44,920 nucleotides of DNA, taken from positions 1 to 44,920 of IMG/VR virus record IMGVR_UViG_3300046314_000847. One strand, 5' to 3'. This DNA comes from a virus. The notes under the pieces were generated by a model that saw nothing but the letters and a program-made list of their open reading frames with translations, searched no databases and was not told the origin of the DNA. Within the stretch, counting starts at the first letter, position 1. Each line of letters starts with the position of its first letter. Positions 14,187 through 23,792 of the stretch are shown piece by piece. The translations under genes and the position numbers were made by a program.

Positions 14187-14687
14187 CTATCGTTCAAAAT
14201 GAATTTCAGATATTTCGTTAGTACCTGTATTGGTTTCAGTCCAATAACAGTTAGGTAAAGCAATTGTTTCCCCAGATACAGCCACATTGCGGAAGCCATA
14301 CCCGACTTTTGTGCCACCTGCACCAGAGACAACACGGAGGAAAACAGGGTCGCCAATAGTATTAGCAGTTTCACTAAATACTAAAACGTCACACAGAGTA
14401 GCAAAAGGAAACGCTGAATTAAGAGGATATTCACTCCCTTCATAGATATACTCAAGAATAGAAATTCCAGCAATTTTGTCAGTGGTAGCATTAGGAATAA
14501 GAACAACTTTCCCCGTGCTAGGTTCACTGAATGAGTTTGTAGTATCAAATTTCACTACGCACCCGAAAGGGATAGCTTGAGTAACATTGACGGCTGAATC
14601 TCTACTAGATAATTTAAGGCTATTGATTTGTCCAGTCAGTCTAGGACGCTGTGACATATAATCATAATTGCTCAATAAACTTGTCAT
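14187..14687 (-). CDS. capsid cement/decoration-like protein
   Basis: 166 residues. 'RPRLTGQINSLKLSSRDSAV', 'IPFGCVVKF', then 'GVSILEYIYEG'-like beta segments fit phage structural cement proteins (gp24-like) that sit immediately 5' to the major capsid gene and stabilise capsomers. The start overlaps the stop of the upstream scaffold gene by one base (14687), and the capsid gene starts 14 nt downstream. Confidence 0.65.
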   Translation of the reverse strand: MTSLLSNYDYMSQRPRLTGQINSLKLSSRDSAVNVTQAIPFGCVVKFDTTNSFSEPSTGKVVLIPNATTDKIAGISILEYIYEGSEYPLNSAFPFATLCDVLVFSETANTIGDPVFLRVVSGAGGTKVGYGFRNVAVSGETIALPNCYWTETNTGTNEISEIHFER

Positions 14688-15442
14688 TATTTATTCTCCC
14701 AAGCGGTAGTGATTGATTTCATTCTCGCAGTCATTTCAGTGGTAGTATCTTGAGTATCAAGATTGTTTACCGTGACGGCATTATTAATAAGTTGTTTTTG
14801 CTCTTCAATGATTCTCTTACTATCATTTTTATATAATTCACAAGTTTCAAACATTGCATCGATCGCCACTTCGGTTTTGTCATCAAGATTGAGAGTTGGA
14901 TAAATTTTTGAAATCACATCTTTTTTTATCTCAACTGCTGATTTAGTAAAAAGGCTATCACTATCTACATTTAGAATAGTGGTAGCCTTATTTACTAATA
15001 ACGATAATTCTTTAGCCTTTTCTGCAATGATCGATTGGGTATTAATACTGTCACGATTAGAGAGTTCAGCTTTTAATACTTCAATTTCTGAATCTATTGA
15101 ATCTTGCTTAGTTTTAAATTGTTCAGCCCAATTTTTTTTAGCATCTTCCATTGCAAGTTCAGCATCGCATTTTGCCTTTTCCGCATCGCACTTTGCCTTA
15201 TCTTTATAGAATTTGTCCATATCCTTTTTGAATTTAGCAAATCCTTTGCCGTCCATAGGATATTCAACTTCTTCCTCACCTAATTTACAAGTAAAATTCT
15301 CGTCTTTTTGTAAATTTAATTGCTTTACTTGCGTTTCTAAATTTTCGTAGTCTTTTTTTAAGTTGGCAAATAAAGCCGCTTGATTATCGTCATCGGTTTG
15401 GAAAGAGTAAGTCCTATCTTTCCCCATAGTTATTATTGTCAT
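14687..15442 (-). CDS. putative head scaffold, coiled coil (C-terminal half of DUF2213-type protein)
   Basis: 251 residues. After a short N-terminus comes 'NLKKDYENLETQVKQLNLQK' and a long charged coiled coil (about 70-150, with repeated 'KAKCDAE'), then helices ending 'TARMKSITTAWENK'. Many phages encode the prohead protease (DUF2213) fused to such a coiled-coil scaffold directly upstream of the capsid; here only the scaffold part is present, while a DUF2213 protease domain lies at 33511-34083. It likely guides capsid assembly in the prohead. Confidence 0.6.
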   Translation of the reverse strand: MTIITMGKDRTYSFQTDDDNQAALFANLKKDYENLETQVKQLNLQKDENFTCKLGEEEVEYPMDGKGFAKFKKDMDKFYKDKAKCDAEKAKCDAELAMEDAKKNWAEQFKTKQDSIDSEIEVLKAELSNRDSINTQSIIAEKAKELSLLVNKATTILNVDSDSLFTKSAVEIKKDVISKIYPTLNLDDKTEVAIDAMFETCELYKNDSKRIIEEQKQLINNAVTVNNLDTQDTTTEMTARMKSITTAWENK

Positions 15443-15616
15443 TTTTTTTATTAACTATCAACTATATTTAGTGTAACATAGTTGAAATTTTGATTATTTC
15501 AAAGTTATGATAAAGAAAAATATAGCGGTAAAACAAATGAGGTAGATATAGACTAAGGTTTCCTCTTTAGCAAAAATTTTTGTTAATATCATTAACAAAA
15601 AAAGAAAAGAATTATT
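15443..15616 (-). promoter_or_regulatory. promoter region of the capsid operon with 11-bp inverted repeat
   Basis: The gene-free stretch upstream of 15442 holds an inverted repeat TTTTTGTTAAT (15577-15587) with ATTAACAAAAA (15591-15601), and nearer the gene a TATGTTACACT -10-like block (minus strand, near 15470). The repeat is a candidate operator for late capsid expression. No coding sequence seen here. Confidence 0.4.
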
Positions 15617-15665
15617 AAAAAAACTTTGGCACAACTTTAAATAGTTGTGCCAAAGTTTTTTTAAT
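15614..15665. terminator. very strong bidirectional terminator (23-bp stem)
   Basis: Left arm 15614-15636 and right arm 15643-15665 pair without mismatch around TTAAAT; the GC core is TTTGGCACAACT. It terminates the minus-strand gene 15703-16053 before the capsid promoter. Confidence 0.9.
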
Positions 15666-15702
15666 AAAAGATATTTTTGAAAGTGGATAGTTCAGCGGAT
15701 TT

Positions 15703-16053
15703 TTACAAATCTGAAATGTCAAGGTTAGTTATAGACTGAAAAATAAAATTAAGATATTCTTTTTCTTTATCCATTAAATCATGTATTTCTTTTGTTGTCA
15801 TTTCATTCTCGATCATCATTTCAAAACAATAATTAAGTTGCATTTGAAAGTTCATAAAATCAAGAAACAAAGATTTATCTATTTTATAAGTATCTATTTG
15901 GCTGAAAATAATCTTGAAAAAATCATCACACAGAGCAAAAATATTTAGATAATTTTGCTCTGTAATTTTATATTCCCCTTTTCTATTAATTACTTGAAGA
16001 TAAATCCTTCTAGTAATCTGTTTCATTTGTTTTACTAAAATTATCTCATTCAT
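15703..16053 (-). CDS. hypothetical helical protein
   Basis: 116 residues, mostly helical: 'MNEIILVKQMKQITRRIYLQ', 'LNIFALCDDFFKIIF' and 'MTTKEIHDLMDKEKEYLNFI'. No motif recognised. It is a monocistronic unit, bounded by a strong terminator downstream and a divergent promoter region upstream. Confidence 0.5.
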   Translation of the reverse strand: MNEIILVKQMKQITRRIYLQVINRKGEYKITEQNYLNIFALCDDFFKIIFSQIDTYKIDKSLFLDFMNFQMQLNYCFEMMIENEMTTKEIHDLMDKEKEYLNFIFQSITNLDISDL

Positions 16054-16131
16054 TTGATTATTTCTTCTTTCTTTTCTTTTTGATAATTTATATTTTATCT
16101 TGAATCACTCTAAAAATTTTTTTCTGATAAA

Positions 16132-16149
16132 CAAAAAAGTACTTTTTTG
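16132..16149. promoter_or_regulatory. 18-bp perfect palindrome in divergent promoter region
   Basis: CAAAAAAGT|ACTTTTTTG is an exact palindrome 9 bp before the 16159 ATG and overlapping the promoter of the tail operon. A dimeric repressor site is possible. Confidence 0.4.
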
Positions 16150-16158
16150 CTGTAAAAT

Positions 16159-17085
16159 ATGAAAAAACATACACAAAAAATAAAGATGATACTAAAAACA
16201 GAAAAGAAGACATTTGGTACAAAACCATTCACTTTAGCGATTAAATCTAAAAAAACAGTTGAGTCGGAAACCATTGAGTATTGGTCAGATATAGAGAATT
16301 ACAGCACAGAAGAATTTAAAGAAGGGGTAAAAGCCCATAAATGGTATTTAGAAACTTTACTAAATATTGGTAGCGATGAAGAAGTAAAAGAATTTATGGC
16401 TAATTATGCAAAAATCTCTTATTCTTTTCTTGTGGAAAAAGCAATTGAACAATTAGAAAGTAATCTAAAACTAAAGTTAGACAAAATTTGTGCCGTTGTA
16501 GATTATCTGGAGATAAAAGAAGATTATCAATTAGACAACACTTTTCGATTATTTAATGATGAACAGGCGATCGCCATTGGTGAGTATGAAAACTATCTAA
16601 TAATTGCCTCAGAAAAATATTGTCATGTCATAGATACAAAAAAGATACCTTTAGATAACATTCATAAATTATTTGTTAATGGCAAGGTGAATGTATTTTA
16701 TAAAGCGGAAAAAACTTTGCAATTAATTAAAGATAAAAAAATATTGATGACAAATAATATTTTTGATGTAACCTCCGCTTATAAATTATTATTTGGGGAA
16801 ACCATAACAGAAGAAACAATTGATCGGAAAATAGATACACAATTAGGCAACTTATCAGATAAGGATAAAGCAATCAAAAAAACTCAATATCTCTTAAAAG
16901 TAAGACTGGAATTAAGGCAACAAATAATCAATAAAAAGTTGATTAAAGAAGCTAAAGAATTATTTGATAACGTTGCTGAACCTTTTACGGTAGGTAGCGA
17001 TATTTTAGATTTAGTTACTAGATTAAAGAAATCTTTTGATGGTGAGATCGTTTATACAGAAAAAAATACTCCCGTGTTATCATAG
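16159..17085 (+). CDS. hypothetical protein at the head of the tail operon
   Basis: 308 residues, lysine-rich N-terminus (about 1-40), helical middle and a C-terminal helical domain. Residues about 125-210 carry 'FRLFNDEQAIAIGEYENYLI', 'CHVIDTKKIPLDNIHKLF' and 'NIFDVTSAYKLLFGE'. This order loosely resembles the DnaQ/PolA 3'-5' exonuclease fold (strand-strand-'FD-t-x-x-A-y-x-L'), but the acidic catalytic residues are absent. I do not assign a function. It precedes the DUF2460-DUF2163 gene by 24 nt. Confidence 0.5.
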   Translation: MKKHTQKIKMILKTEKKTFGTKPFTLAIKSKKTVESETIEYWSDIENYSTEEFKEGVKAHKWYLETLLNIGSDEEVKEFMANYAKISYSFLVEKAIEQLESNLKLKLDKICAVVDYLEIKEDYQLDNTFRLFNDEQAIAIGEYENYLIIASEKYCHVIDTKKIPLDNIHKLFVNGKVNVFYKAEKTLQLIKDKKILMTNNIFDVTSAYKLLFGETITEETIDRKIDTQLGNLSDKDKAIKKTQYLLKVRLELRQQIINKKLIKEAKELFDNVAEPFTVGSDILDLVTRLKKSFDGEIVYTEKNTPVLS

Positions 17086-17109
17086 TAGTTAAAGATACTA
17101 CATAGATAA

Positions 17110-18969
17110 ATGCCGATATTAGAATTAGAGCCTGACATGGGTTTGACAGTGACTTATGAATATCAGAAAACAACACTACAAGAAACTGTAGGTGGAATTG
17201 ATTATATGAACGCTCAATGGATATATCCATTAGGCGTTTTTTCTTTTACAAATTCAGTATTACCTCAGGTTATCTATGAATACGTTAGAAATTTTTTTAC
17301 AACAATAAAAGGTAGTGAGGGACAATTCAATTTTTATGACCCTATTGACTACATAGCAACAGCTCAACCTTTCTATACGGGGTTTGGTGTGTTAGGTGCA
17401 TTAGTTTATAGTCAAGGAATTGTTTATGAGTACGAAGGCGAATATCAATTTGGCAAAAAATATAATATAGGGACGTTCAGTATTATCAGACCTATTAATT
17501 ATCCTGACCTTTCCAGTATCCAAGTATTTAATGGGAATACAGATGTTACAAATACATTGACTTTTGGCTCTGATGGCAAAATAACCAATGGTGCTAATGC
17601 CAACTTAACTTGGACAGGAACTTTCAGTCTATTATGCCGTTTTGAAAATGATATACTACCTATTGGCATACAAACATATGATAAAGAAATTCAACAACAA
17701 GTGTATTCTATACCAGATTTAAGAATACTGGAAGTAAAAACAGAATCATTAAAAGCAACTAATAACTTGACGCAAACATATAACCATTACTTATCAATTC
17801 CTTTAGAATTACAAACACAAATACCTTTGATGACAAAAACGGATATTTTCCAATCTGAATCTGGTTTTGAATCAAGACAAAGTTTAAATTCAGCTCGTAG
17901 GAAATTTGAGTTTCCCGAATTAACTGTTCACAAAGAAATCAAAGAATATCTTTTAATTTTATTGCGATTAGGAATAGGTACTTGGTCAAATTTTCAAATA
18001 CAAGATATAGAAGCTAGTATCGATTCTATATTTAGATTTTCAGAAGTCCCGTCTTTCCAAACTTTAGTTTATGCAGAAGACGGGGAAGTACAGATGTCAA
18101 AAATAAATAATTTAAAATTCATAGAAGAAAACCAGTTTTTAAAATCTACTTTTTGTAGATGTTGGATCATTACGAGGAGTGATAATTTCAAGTTAGGATT
18201 TACAAACCATGATCGTCAATTAACAATAAATGGGGTAAATTGTACACCCACGATAGCTTTTGAATCAACCTCTACCACGAAAACAGCAGAGTTAAACGTA
18301 GATAATATTGAGACAAAAAGTATTACTAATGATTTTTATGTAGATGAAACTGATATAAGACGAGGTTTATATGATGATGCAATTGTGGATATTTATCTTT
18401 ATGATTGGCTAAGTGACACTATTGTTAGCCAATCATTTAATGGCTATTTCGGAGATTATGTTTTGGGCTATTTACCTACTGGCAGTCGTACTTACCAATT
18501 TCAAACAATAGGCTCAACTGAAAAATTAAATAATTCCGTTTCTAAAAAAACTACCTCATTGTGCCGTCATCAATTCTTAAGTCAGGGTACATCAGGTCAT
18601 GCTTGTAATCGGGTAATTGATAGTAATGTGAGAGTTTCAGCAGTCTTGACAGGTGTTATAAATACTCATGTTTTACAAGTCGGCTTCGGTTTGGATAATT
18701 GGTCAGGGTATAAATATGGAGAATTAAAATTCGCCAACGGGAATTTTAGCCAACGAGCTTTTTATATAGAAGAGGCTCAAGGTTTAAATATTACCATAAG
18801 TGAAAATTTACCTTACTCTCCCGATATTGGTTGTGATGTCATTTTAACTCGTCACTGTGATAAATCCCTTGCTGCTTGTCGTGATTATGATAACTTACCT
18901 AACTATGGAGCTTTTCCTAAATTACCTGGTATCGACATTGTTGCTAGTAATCCTACTACTGGCTTTTAG
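17110..18969 (+). CDS. GTA-like tail protein, DUF2460-DUF2163 fusion
   Basis: 619 residues. The N-terminal part (about 1-110: 'WIYPLGVFSFTNSVLPQVIY', 'GQFNFYDPIDYIATAQPFY') fits DUF2460, with a second related segment near 230-300 ('ESRQSLNSARRKFEFPELTV'). The C-terminal part (about 345-619: 'CRCWIITRSDNFKLGFTNHD', 'TSLCRHQFLSQGTSGHACNR') fits DUF2163 plus the Phage_BR0599 end with its conserved cysteines. In the Rhodobacter gene transfer agent these are separate distal-tail proteins (genes 12 and 13); here they are one polypeptide. It likely forms part of the tail hub, upstream of the peptidase and J-like hub genes. Confidence 0.75.
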   Translation: MPILELEPDMGLTVTYEYQKTTLQETVGGIDYMNAQWIYPLGVFSFTNSVLPQVIYEYVRNFFTTIKGSEGQFNFYDPIDYIATAQPFYTGFGVLGALVYSQGIVYEYEGEYQFGKKYNIGTFSIIRPINYPDLSSIQVFNGNTDVTNTLTFGSDGKITNGANANLTWTGTFSLLCRFENDILPIGIQTYDKEIQQQVYSIPDLRILEVKTESLKATNNLTQTYNHYLSIPLELQTQIPLMTKTDIFQSESGFESRQSLNSARRKFEFPELTVHKEIKEYLLILLRLGIGTWSNFQIQDIEASIDSIFRFSEVPSFQTLVYAEDGEVQMSKINNLKFIEENQFLKSTFCRCWIITRSDNFKLGFTNHDRQLTINGVNCTPTIAFESTSTTKTAELNVDNIETKSITNDFYVDETDIRRGLYDDAIVDIYLYDWLSDTIVSQSFNGYFGDYVLGYLPTGSRTYQFQTIGSTEKLNNSVSKKTTSLCRHQFLSQGTSGHACNRVIDSNVRVSAVLTGVINTHVLQVGFGLDNWSGYKYGELKFANGNFSQRAFYIEEAQGLNITISENLPYSPDIGCDVILTRHCDKSLAACRDYDNLPNYGAFPKLPGIDIVASNPTTGF

Positions 18970-19010
18970 CTATGTAATATAATGGATTACATAAGGTGTT
19001 ATGGTGATCT

Positions 19011-19436
19011 ATGATAGATAAAGAAAAGTTTATAAAAATAGCGAGAAGTTGGTTAGGCACTAAATGGCAACATGATCAACAAATAAAAGGAGTTGGTGTT
19101 GACTGTGTAAATTTCTTAATGGCGGTAGCTATAGAATACGGTTGTGATTTACCACTTATCCCTAAAAATTATAATCGTATCTCACGCAATAATGAAATTG
19201 TTGATTATATAGCTGATAATTTCCAGATACTTTACAGCAAAGATCAGGGTGATTTGAATCTTATGGATAGTACGGATATAGCTATATTTAAAGTAAGTGG
19301 TTATTCGACCCATGTAGGTATCATTACAGCCCCTTATACTATTATTCATTCCGAAAACAGAGTTGGCAAAGTTATCGAACATAATCTTGATGGTGTTTGG
19401 TTGCGTAAACTCCACAGTATCTGGAGGTTTAGATAA
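19011..19436 (+). CDS. NlpC/P60 tail-tip peptidase
   Basis: 141 residues. 'KGVGVDCVNFLMAVAIEYG' provides the catalytic Cys (C32), 'YSTHVGIIT' the His (H101) and 'IIHSENR' a third polar residue (H113), in the order of NlpC/P60 cysteine peptidases. It corresponds to gene 14 of the gene transfer agent and to tail-assembly protein K of lambdoid phages: it cleaves peptidoglycan cross-links or matures the tail tip. Its stop overlaps the ATG of the hub gene (TAATG). Confidence 0.88.
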   Translation: MIDKEKFIKIARSWLGTKWQHDQQIKGVGVDCVNFLMAVAIEYGCDLPLIPKNYNRISRNNEIVDYIADNFQILYSKDQGDLNLMDSTDIAIFKVSGYSTHVGIITAPYTIIHSENRVGKVIEHNLDGVWLRKLHSIWRFR

Positions 19437-22400
19437 TGGGATTTGATCCAATAATTGGTTTAGGAATATCTTTAGCCGTCAGTGCAATATCTCCTTTATT
19501 TACAACACCACAAAAAAAACAAAAACAAGAAACAAGTTTAAGAGTTCCAAAATCAGAGTACGATTCACCCATACCCAAAATATATGGCAAGATCAGATTA
19601 GAAGGCAACAAATTTTGGCCTGATACGATTGAGAAAATGTATCGCATTGAGACTGAAACTACATCTCAAGGTGGTAAAGGTGGCGGAGGAGGTGGAAAAG
19701 GGGGGCAACAAAATGAAACTGAGAAAGTTTATGGGACATGGGCTGTTTTATTTTGTGAGGGTGATGTAAGCCTAGAAAGGGTAATTGTGAATGGGCAAGA
19801 ATTTACAACGGATCATTCTTTTTTTCAAGAATATTGTACTTTTTTTGATGGTACGCAAACTCAGCCATGGTCAGCGATGCAAACCATTGAAACGGGGGAC
19901 GAGGCAGAAATTGCGTACAAAGGCGTTTGTTATATAGGTTTTAAAGATGTTCCTTTAGAAGTATATGGTAATCAAATACCTACACAAATAGGAGCTGTTT
20001 TATTAGGCGAAAAGTTTGGGGCTAATCCCGATGTTTCTTTAGTAGTTCGTGATATATGTGAAAGTGCAGGAGTGCCTTCTGATCGTATAGATGTAACTGA
20101 TATAGCTGGTAAATATGTTTTAAATGAGGGGTTGCTAGTCAGTCAGAATGGAGAATCATCAAGGAAAGTATTAGAAGATTTGATGCAGTTTTACCTTTTT
20201 ACCGCAGTGGAATCTGGGGAAGGAGTAATAATGTTCAAATCTTTTGATCGGGGTATTCTTACGCCAAATATTTTTCCTACTAATCATTACTTGGCTGTAA
20301 ATGAAAATAGAATATTTGAAGTAACTAGAACAGCCAAAAGCCAATTACCAAATAAAGCTAGTCTAAAATTTTATAATAACAATCAAAAATATGATGTTGA
20401 TGAGATTGTAGAACATTTTGAAGAATATACTCAAGAAAATGATTTTAGAATAGAAACTCAAATTTCTACAAATCCTTATGAAGCAAGGCAACAAGCTAGA
20501 AAAATATTAAAATTAGTAACTACTAGACAGCGTTTCAGTTATACATTTAAGTTGCCAGCTCCGTACTATCCTTATTTAGAACTTTTAGGAATAGTAGAAT
20601 TACCAAACGGGGAAATTGTACAGATAGAAAAAATAACTTTAAATCCAGACTATACGATTGAAGTATCAGCAAGACGCTATATCGGATTTGGGGCATTCCT
20701 TTACACCTCAACAAACCCACCTAACAGTAATTCATTCCCCTCTTTAATTGATCCTTTAGACAATGGCATTCCTGATGTTTATTTTCTTGATATTCCTGTT
20801 ATCAATCCTAATAATCCACCGAATACTCTTTATATCTGTGCGGACGCACCGACTACTGTAAATATCAGTTTTGACGGAGGTAATAGTTATATCGCCTCCG
20901 TCAATCACACAGCTACTTCTACGATTGGTGAATGTGAAACCGCATTACCATCAGCAACTGGTTTAGATACTGTTAATACTTTGAATGTACAATTATTTAG
21001 TGGCAGTTTATCGTCAATTAGTGCAAGTCAATTTAATACGGGTTCTAATTTGGCATTAATAGCTCGTCAAAATAATGGTGTATGGGAAGGTGAATTAATA
21101 CAATTTAGAGATGTTTTACCTTTAGGGAATGATAGATATACTATAAATTACCTGCAAAGAAGTATTTTCAATACGCAAAATTTTAATAGCAATAACAACG
21201 TTGGCGATAAATTCTTTTTATTAAAAGGTGATGGGGCTTATTATTCTTTTTATGCCAATACTCTCAATGTAGGTCAATCAATTACTTACCAACCAGTTAT
21301 AGCCCCTTGGCAAGATTTGAATGCAACCCCTACTAATACAGTCAACACAGTAGGCAATAATTATATTCCTTTAGCCCCTACTAATATCGAAAGCCAGATA
21401 GATGATGCTGACAATATAACAATTACATGGGATTATCCTTATATAAATAACTCTCCTTTTCAAAATGGTACTGAAATAATTACTTATGAAATTGATATTT
21501 TAAATACAAGTAATAGCGTGGTGCGTACTTTTTCTACCAATGCACAAAATATTACTTATTTTAATGTTGATCAAATAACAGACGGTATAACGTTGCCTTT
21601 TGATGTCAAGGTGTATAGGGTAAGTTCTATAGTAGGTCGTGGTTATGCGGGAGAAGCTACTATTACAAACCCTACACCGATAACAGGCATTACTGGTAAT
21701 ATTGATGCGGACACATTAGGTGGTGAATTACCTGAATTTTATTTAGATAGGACTAATCACACAGGTACACAGGCGATCGTAACAATTAGTGGGTTACAAA
21801 CAGCTTTAGATGCGTTACAACCTTTGCTAGTCAATCAAACTAATATCAAAAGTATTAACAATACTACGTTGTTAGGTGCGGGGAATTTAATAATTGATCC
21901 TACTACAATCCCTAATTTTAATGAGGGTGTTGATGATAGAGTAGCTTCTTTATTGATTGCTGGTAATAATGTTAATTTGACCTATAATGATTTTCTCAAT
22001 ACTTTAACCATTGATTCGACTGGTGGTCAATTAGATTCAGTCACTGATGGTATTACAACTATAAATGATGTAAGTCAACTAAATTTTAACGGTGCAAGTA
22101 TAACCAATAGTGGTAGCGGTATTGCTACTATTAATATCTCGGTGACGGGAGACATGCTTAAATCGATTTATGATACTAATAACGATGGTGTTGTAAATTT
22201 AGCCCAAGATTTAGCAGGTATTATTCCAGCCAATAAATATTATGGTACAGATAGTAACGGATTTAAAGGTTTTTATACTTTCCCTACTGGTATTGGTACG
22301 GGCGATATGCTCAAATCAACTTACGATACTAACAATAATGGAATTGTAGATTTTTCTACAGCAGTAAGCGGAAGTACATCTATAAATCAATATTATGGTA

Positions 22401-23791
22401 CTAATGCAAGTAACATTAAAGGGTTTTACGATTTACCTCCATCCGGTGGGGATATGGTTAAATCTGTTTATGATACTACCAATAATGGGATTGTAGATAG
22501 TGCTGAATCAATAAATGGATCAACTTTAGCTAATTATTACTATGGTACTAATGCAAGTAATAGTAAAGGATTTTATGCTTTGCCATTAGGTGGCGATATG
22601 CTTAAATCGACTTATGATACTACCAATAACGGCAAAGTTGATATTGCTGAATTAGCTGATCTTGCTACCAATATTGTTGGTTCACCTTCGTCCACTCAAT
22701 ATTACGGAACTAATGCAAGTAATATTAAAGGCTTTTATAACTTCCCTATTGGTAATGGGATCGGAGATATGCTTACTTCGGTTTATGACACTACCAATAA
22801 CGGGATTGTAGATAGTGCTGAATCAATAAATGGATCAACTTTAGCTAATTATTACTATGGTACTAATGCAAGTAATATTAAAGGATTTTACGATTTGCCT
22901 ATCGCTACGGGTGATATGGAGGTATCAACTTATGACAGTAACAATGATGGTGTTGTAAACTCTGCCGATATTGCTACTAATATCGCTGGTTCACCAAGTA
23001 TTAATCAATATTACGGTACTAATGCTAGTGGTGTTAAAGGGTTTTATGGCTTCCCTATTGGTAGCGGTATTGGTGATATGAATAAGTCGATTTATGATAC
23101 TAATAATGATGGGATCGTAGATTTGGCAGCTAACATAAGTGGTACAGTTAGCACTAATCAATATTATGGTAGTAATGCACTTGGAACTAAAGGATTTTAT
23201 AATTTACCATCTAGTGATATTACTTTAAATGATGGTGTTAGTAATTATCCTAATATTGCTACAATCATTTTTAGTAACGCTACAATCACTAACTTAGGAG
23301 GTAATACTGCAAGTGTTTCTTTGACCAGTTCTGGAATCGCTTGGGGTTTGTTGACTGGTACGTTAAGTAATCAGACGGATTTACAAAATGCTCTTAATGC
23401 CAAACAAGCAACTTTGGTTAATCAGACCAATCTAAAAAGCATTAATAATAATAGTCTTTTAGGTTCGGGCAATTTACAGATAAGCTATAATGATTTAAGT
23501 AACAAACCAATTACTACCATAGGGATAAGAGTAATCACAACTAATACAACGTTAGCTGAATCAGATTATAATTCTTTTATCCGGGCAAGTAATGCAATCA
23601 CAATTACATTACCCAATGGTTTAACTACTGGGTTTACTTGTACTGTTCAAAACGCTGGTACTAATATAATTACTTTTGTGGCGATCGGTACATTAGACTC
23701 TGGAGGAAGTACTTTAGTAGCAAAATATGATACAGCTCAAGTAATACATCTTGGTAGTAATTTATGGACAATAGTAGGAAAATTAACTTAA
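19436..23791 (+). CDS. tail tip/host-specificity hub (J-like, phage-tail_3) with fibre repeats
   Basis: 1451 residues. The first ~400 carry a J-like tail-tip region ('VPKSEYDSPIPKIYGKIRLE', 'VYGTWAVLFCEGDV', 'ISTNPYEARQQARKI') with a glycine/lysine loop (about 80-92). A fibronectin III-like domain lies near 640-740 ('LAPTNIESQIDDADNITITW'). Residues about 780-820 and 1310-1345 contain the fibre motif 'LVNQTNIKSINN', and between them lie seven repeats beginning GDM-x-x-S-x-YD-(T/S)-N-N-G-x-V and ending YYGTNAS-x-x-KGFY. The end is a compact beta domain. This is the gene-15 equivalent of the gene transfer agent fused to an elongated fibre for host adsorption. Confidence 0.85.
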   Translation: MGFDPIIGLGISLAVSAISPLFTTPQKKQKQETSLRVPKSEYDSPIPKIYGKIRLEGNKFWPDTIEKMYRIETETTSQGGKGGGGGGKGGQQNETEKVYGTWAVLFCEGDVSLERVIVNGQEFTTDHSFFQEYCTFFDGTQTQPWSAMQTIETGDEAEIAYKGVCYIGFKDVPLEVYGNQIPTQIGAVLLGEKFGANPDVSLVVRDICESAGVPSDRIDVTDIAGKYVLNEGLLVSQNGESSRKVLEDLMQFYLFTAVESGEGVIMFKSFDRGILTPNIFPTNHYLAVNENRIFEVTRTAKSQLPNKASLKFYNNNQKYDVDEIVEHFEEYTQENDFRIETQISTNPYEARQQARKILKLVTTRQRFSYTFKLPAPYYPYLELLGIVELPNGEIVQIEKITLNPDYTIEVSARRYIGFGAFLYTSTNPPNSNSFPSLIDPLDNGIPDVYFLDIPVINPNNPPNTLYICADAPTTVNISFDGGNSYIASVNHTATSTIGECETALPSATGLDTVNTLNVQLFSGSLSSISASQFNTGSNLALIARQNNGVWEGELIQFRDVLPLGNDRYTINYLQRSIFNTQNFNSNNNVGDKFFLLKGDGAYYSFYANTLNVGQSITYQPVIAPWQDLNATPTNTVNTVGNNYIPLAPTNIESQIDDADNITITWDYPYINNSPFQNGTEIITYEIDILNTSNSVVRTFSTNAQNITYFNVDQITDGITLPFDVKVYRVSSIVGRGYAGEATITNPTPITGITGNIDADTLGGELPEFYLDRTNHTGTQAIVTISGLQTALDALQPLLVNQTNIKSINNTTLLGAGNLIIDPTTIPNFNEGVDDRVASLLIAGNNVNLTYNDFLNTLTIDSTGGQLDSVTDGITTINDVSQLNFNGASITNSGSGIATINISVTGDMLKSIYDTNNDGVVNLAQDLAGIIPANKYYGTDSNGFKGFYTFPTGIGTGDMLKSTYDTNNNGIVDFSTAVSGSTSINQYYGTNASNIKGFYDLPPSGGDMVKSVYDTTNNGIVDSAESINGSTLANYYYGTNASNSKGFYALPLGGDMLKSTYDTTNNGKVDIAELADLATNIVGSPSSTQYYGTNASNIKGFYNFPIGNGIGDMLTSVYDTTNNGIVDSAESINGSTLANYYYGTNASNIKGFYDLPIATGDMEVSTYDSNNDGVVNSADIATNIAGSPSINQYYGTNASGVKGFYGFPIGSGIGDMNKSIYDTNNDGIVDLAANISGTVSTNQYYGSNALGTKGFYNLPSSDITLNDGVSNYPNIATIIFSNATITNLGGNTASVSLTSSGIAWGLLTGTLSNQTDLQNALNAKQATLVNQTNLKSINNNSLLGSGNLQISYNDLSNKPITTIGIRVITTNTTLAESDYNSFIRASNAITITLPNGLTTGFTCTVQNAGTNIITFVAIGTLDSGGSTLVAKYDTAQVIHLGSNLWTIVGKLT
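22148..23217 (+). repeat. seven in-frame ~45-57-codon fibre repeats
   Basis: Each unit starts GDMxxSxYDTxNxGxVxxA and ends QYYGTNASxxKGFYxxP. The DxNxDGxV core (best in units 1, 6 and 7) resembles an EF-hand/dockerin calcium loop; in others the acidic positions are replaced by T or N. Units 3 and 5 are almost identical at the DNA level, suggesting recent duplication or conversion. Confidence 0.85.
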
Positions 23792-23792
23792 T

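Noticed and set aside
13151-14374. Extended capsid start at 14374 with a hydrophobic N-terminus
   Set aside because: The extension overlaps the cement gene, and AGGAG before 14173 marks the real start.
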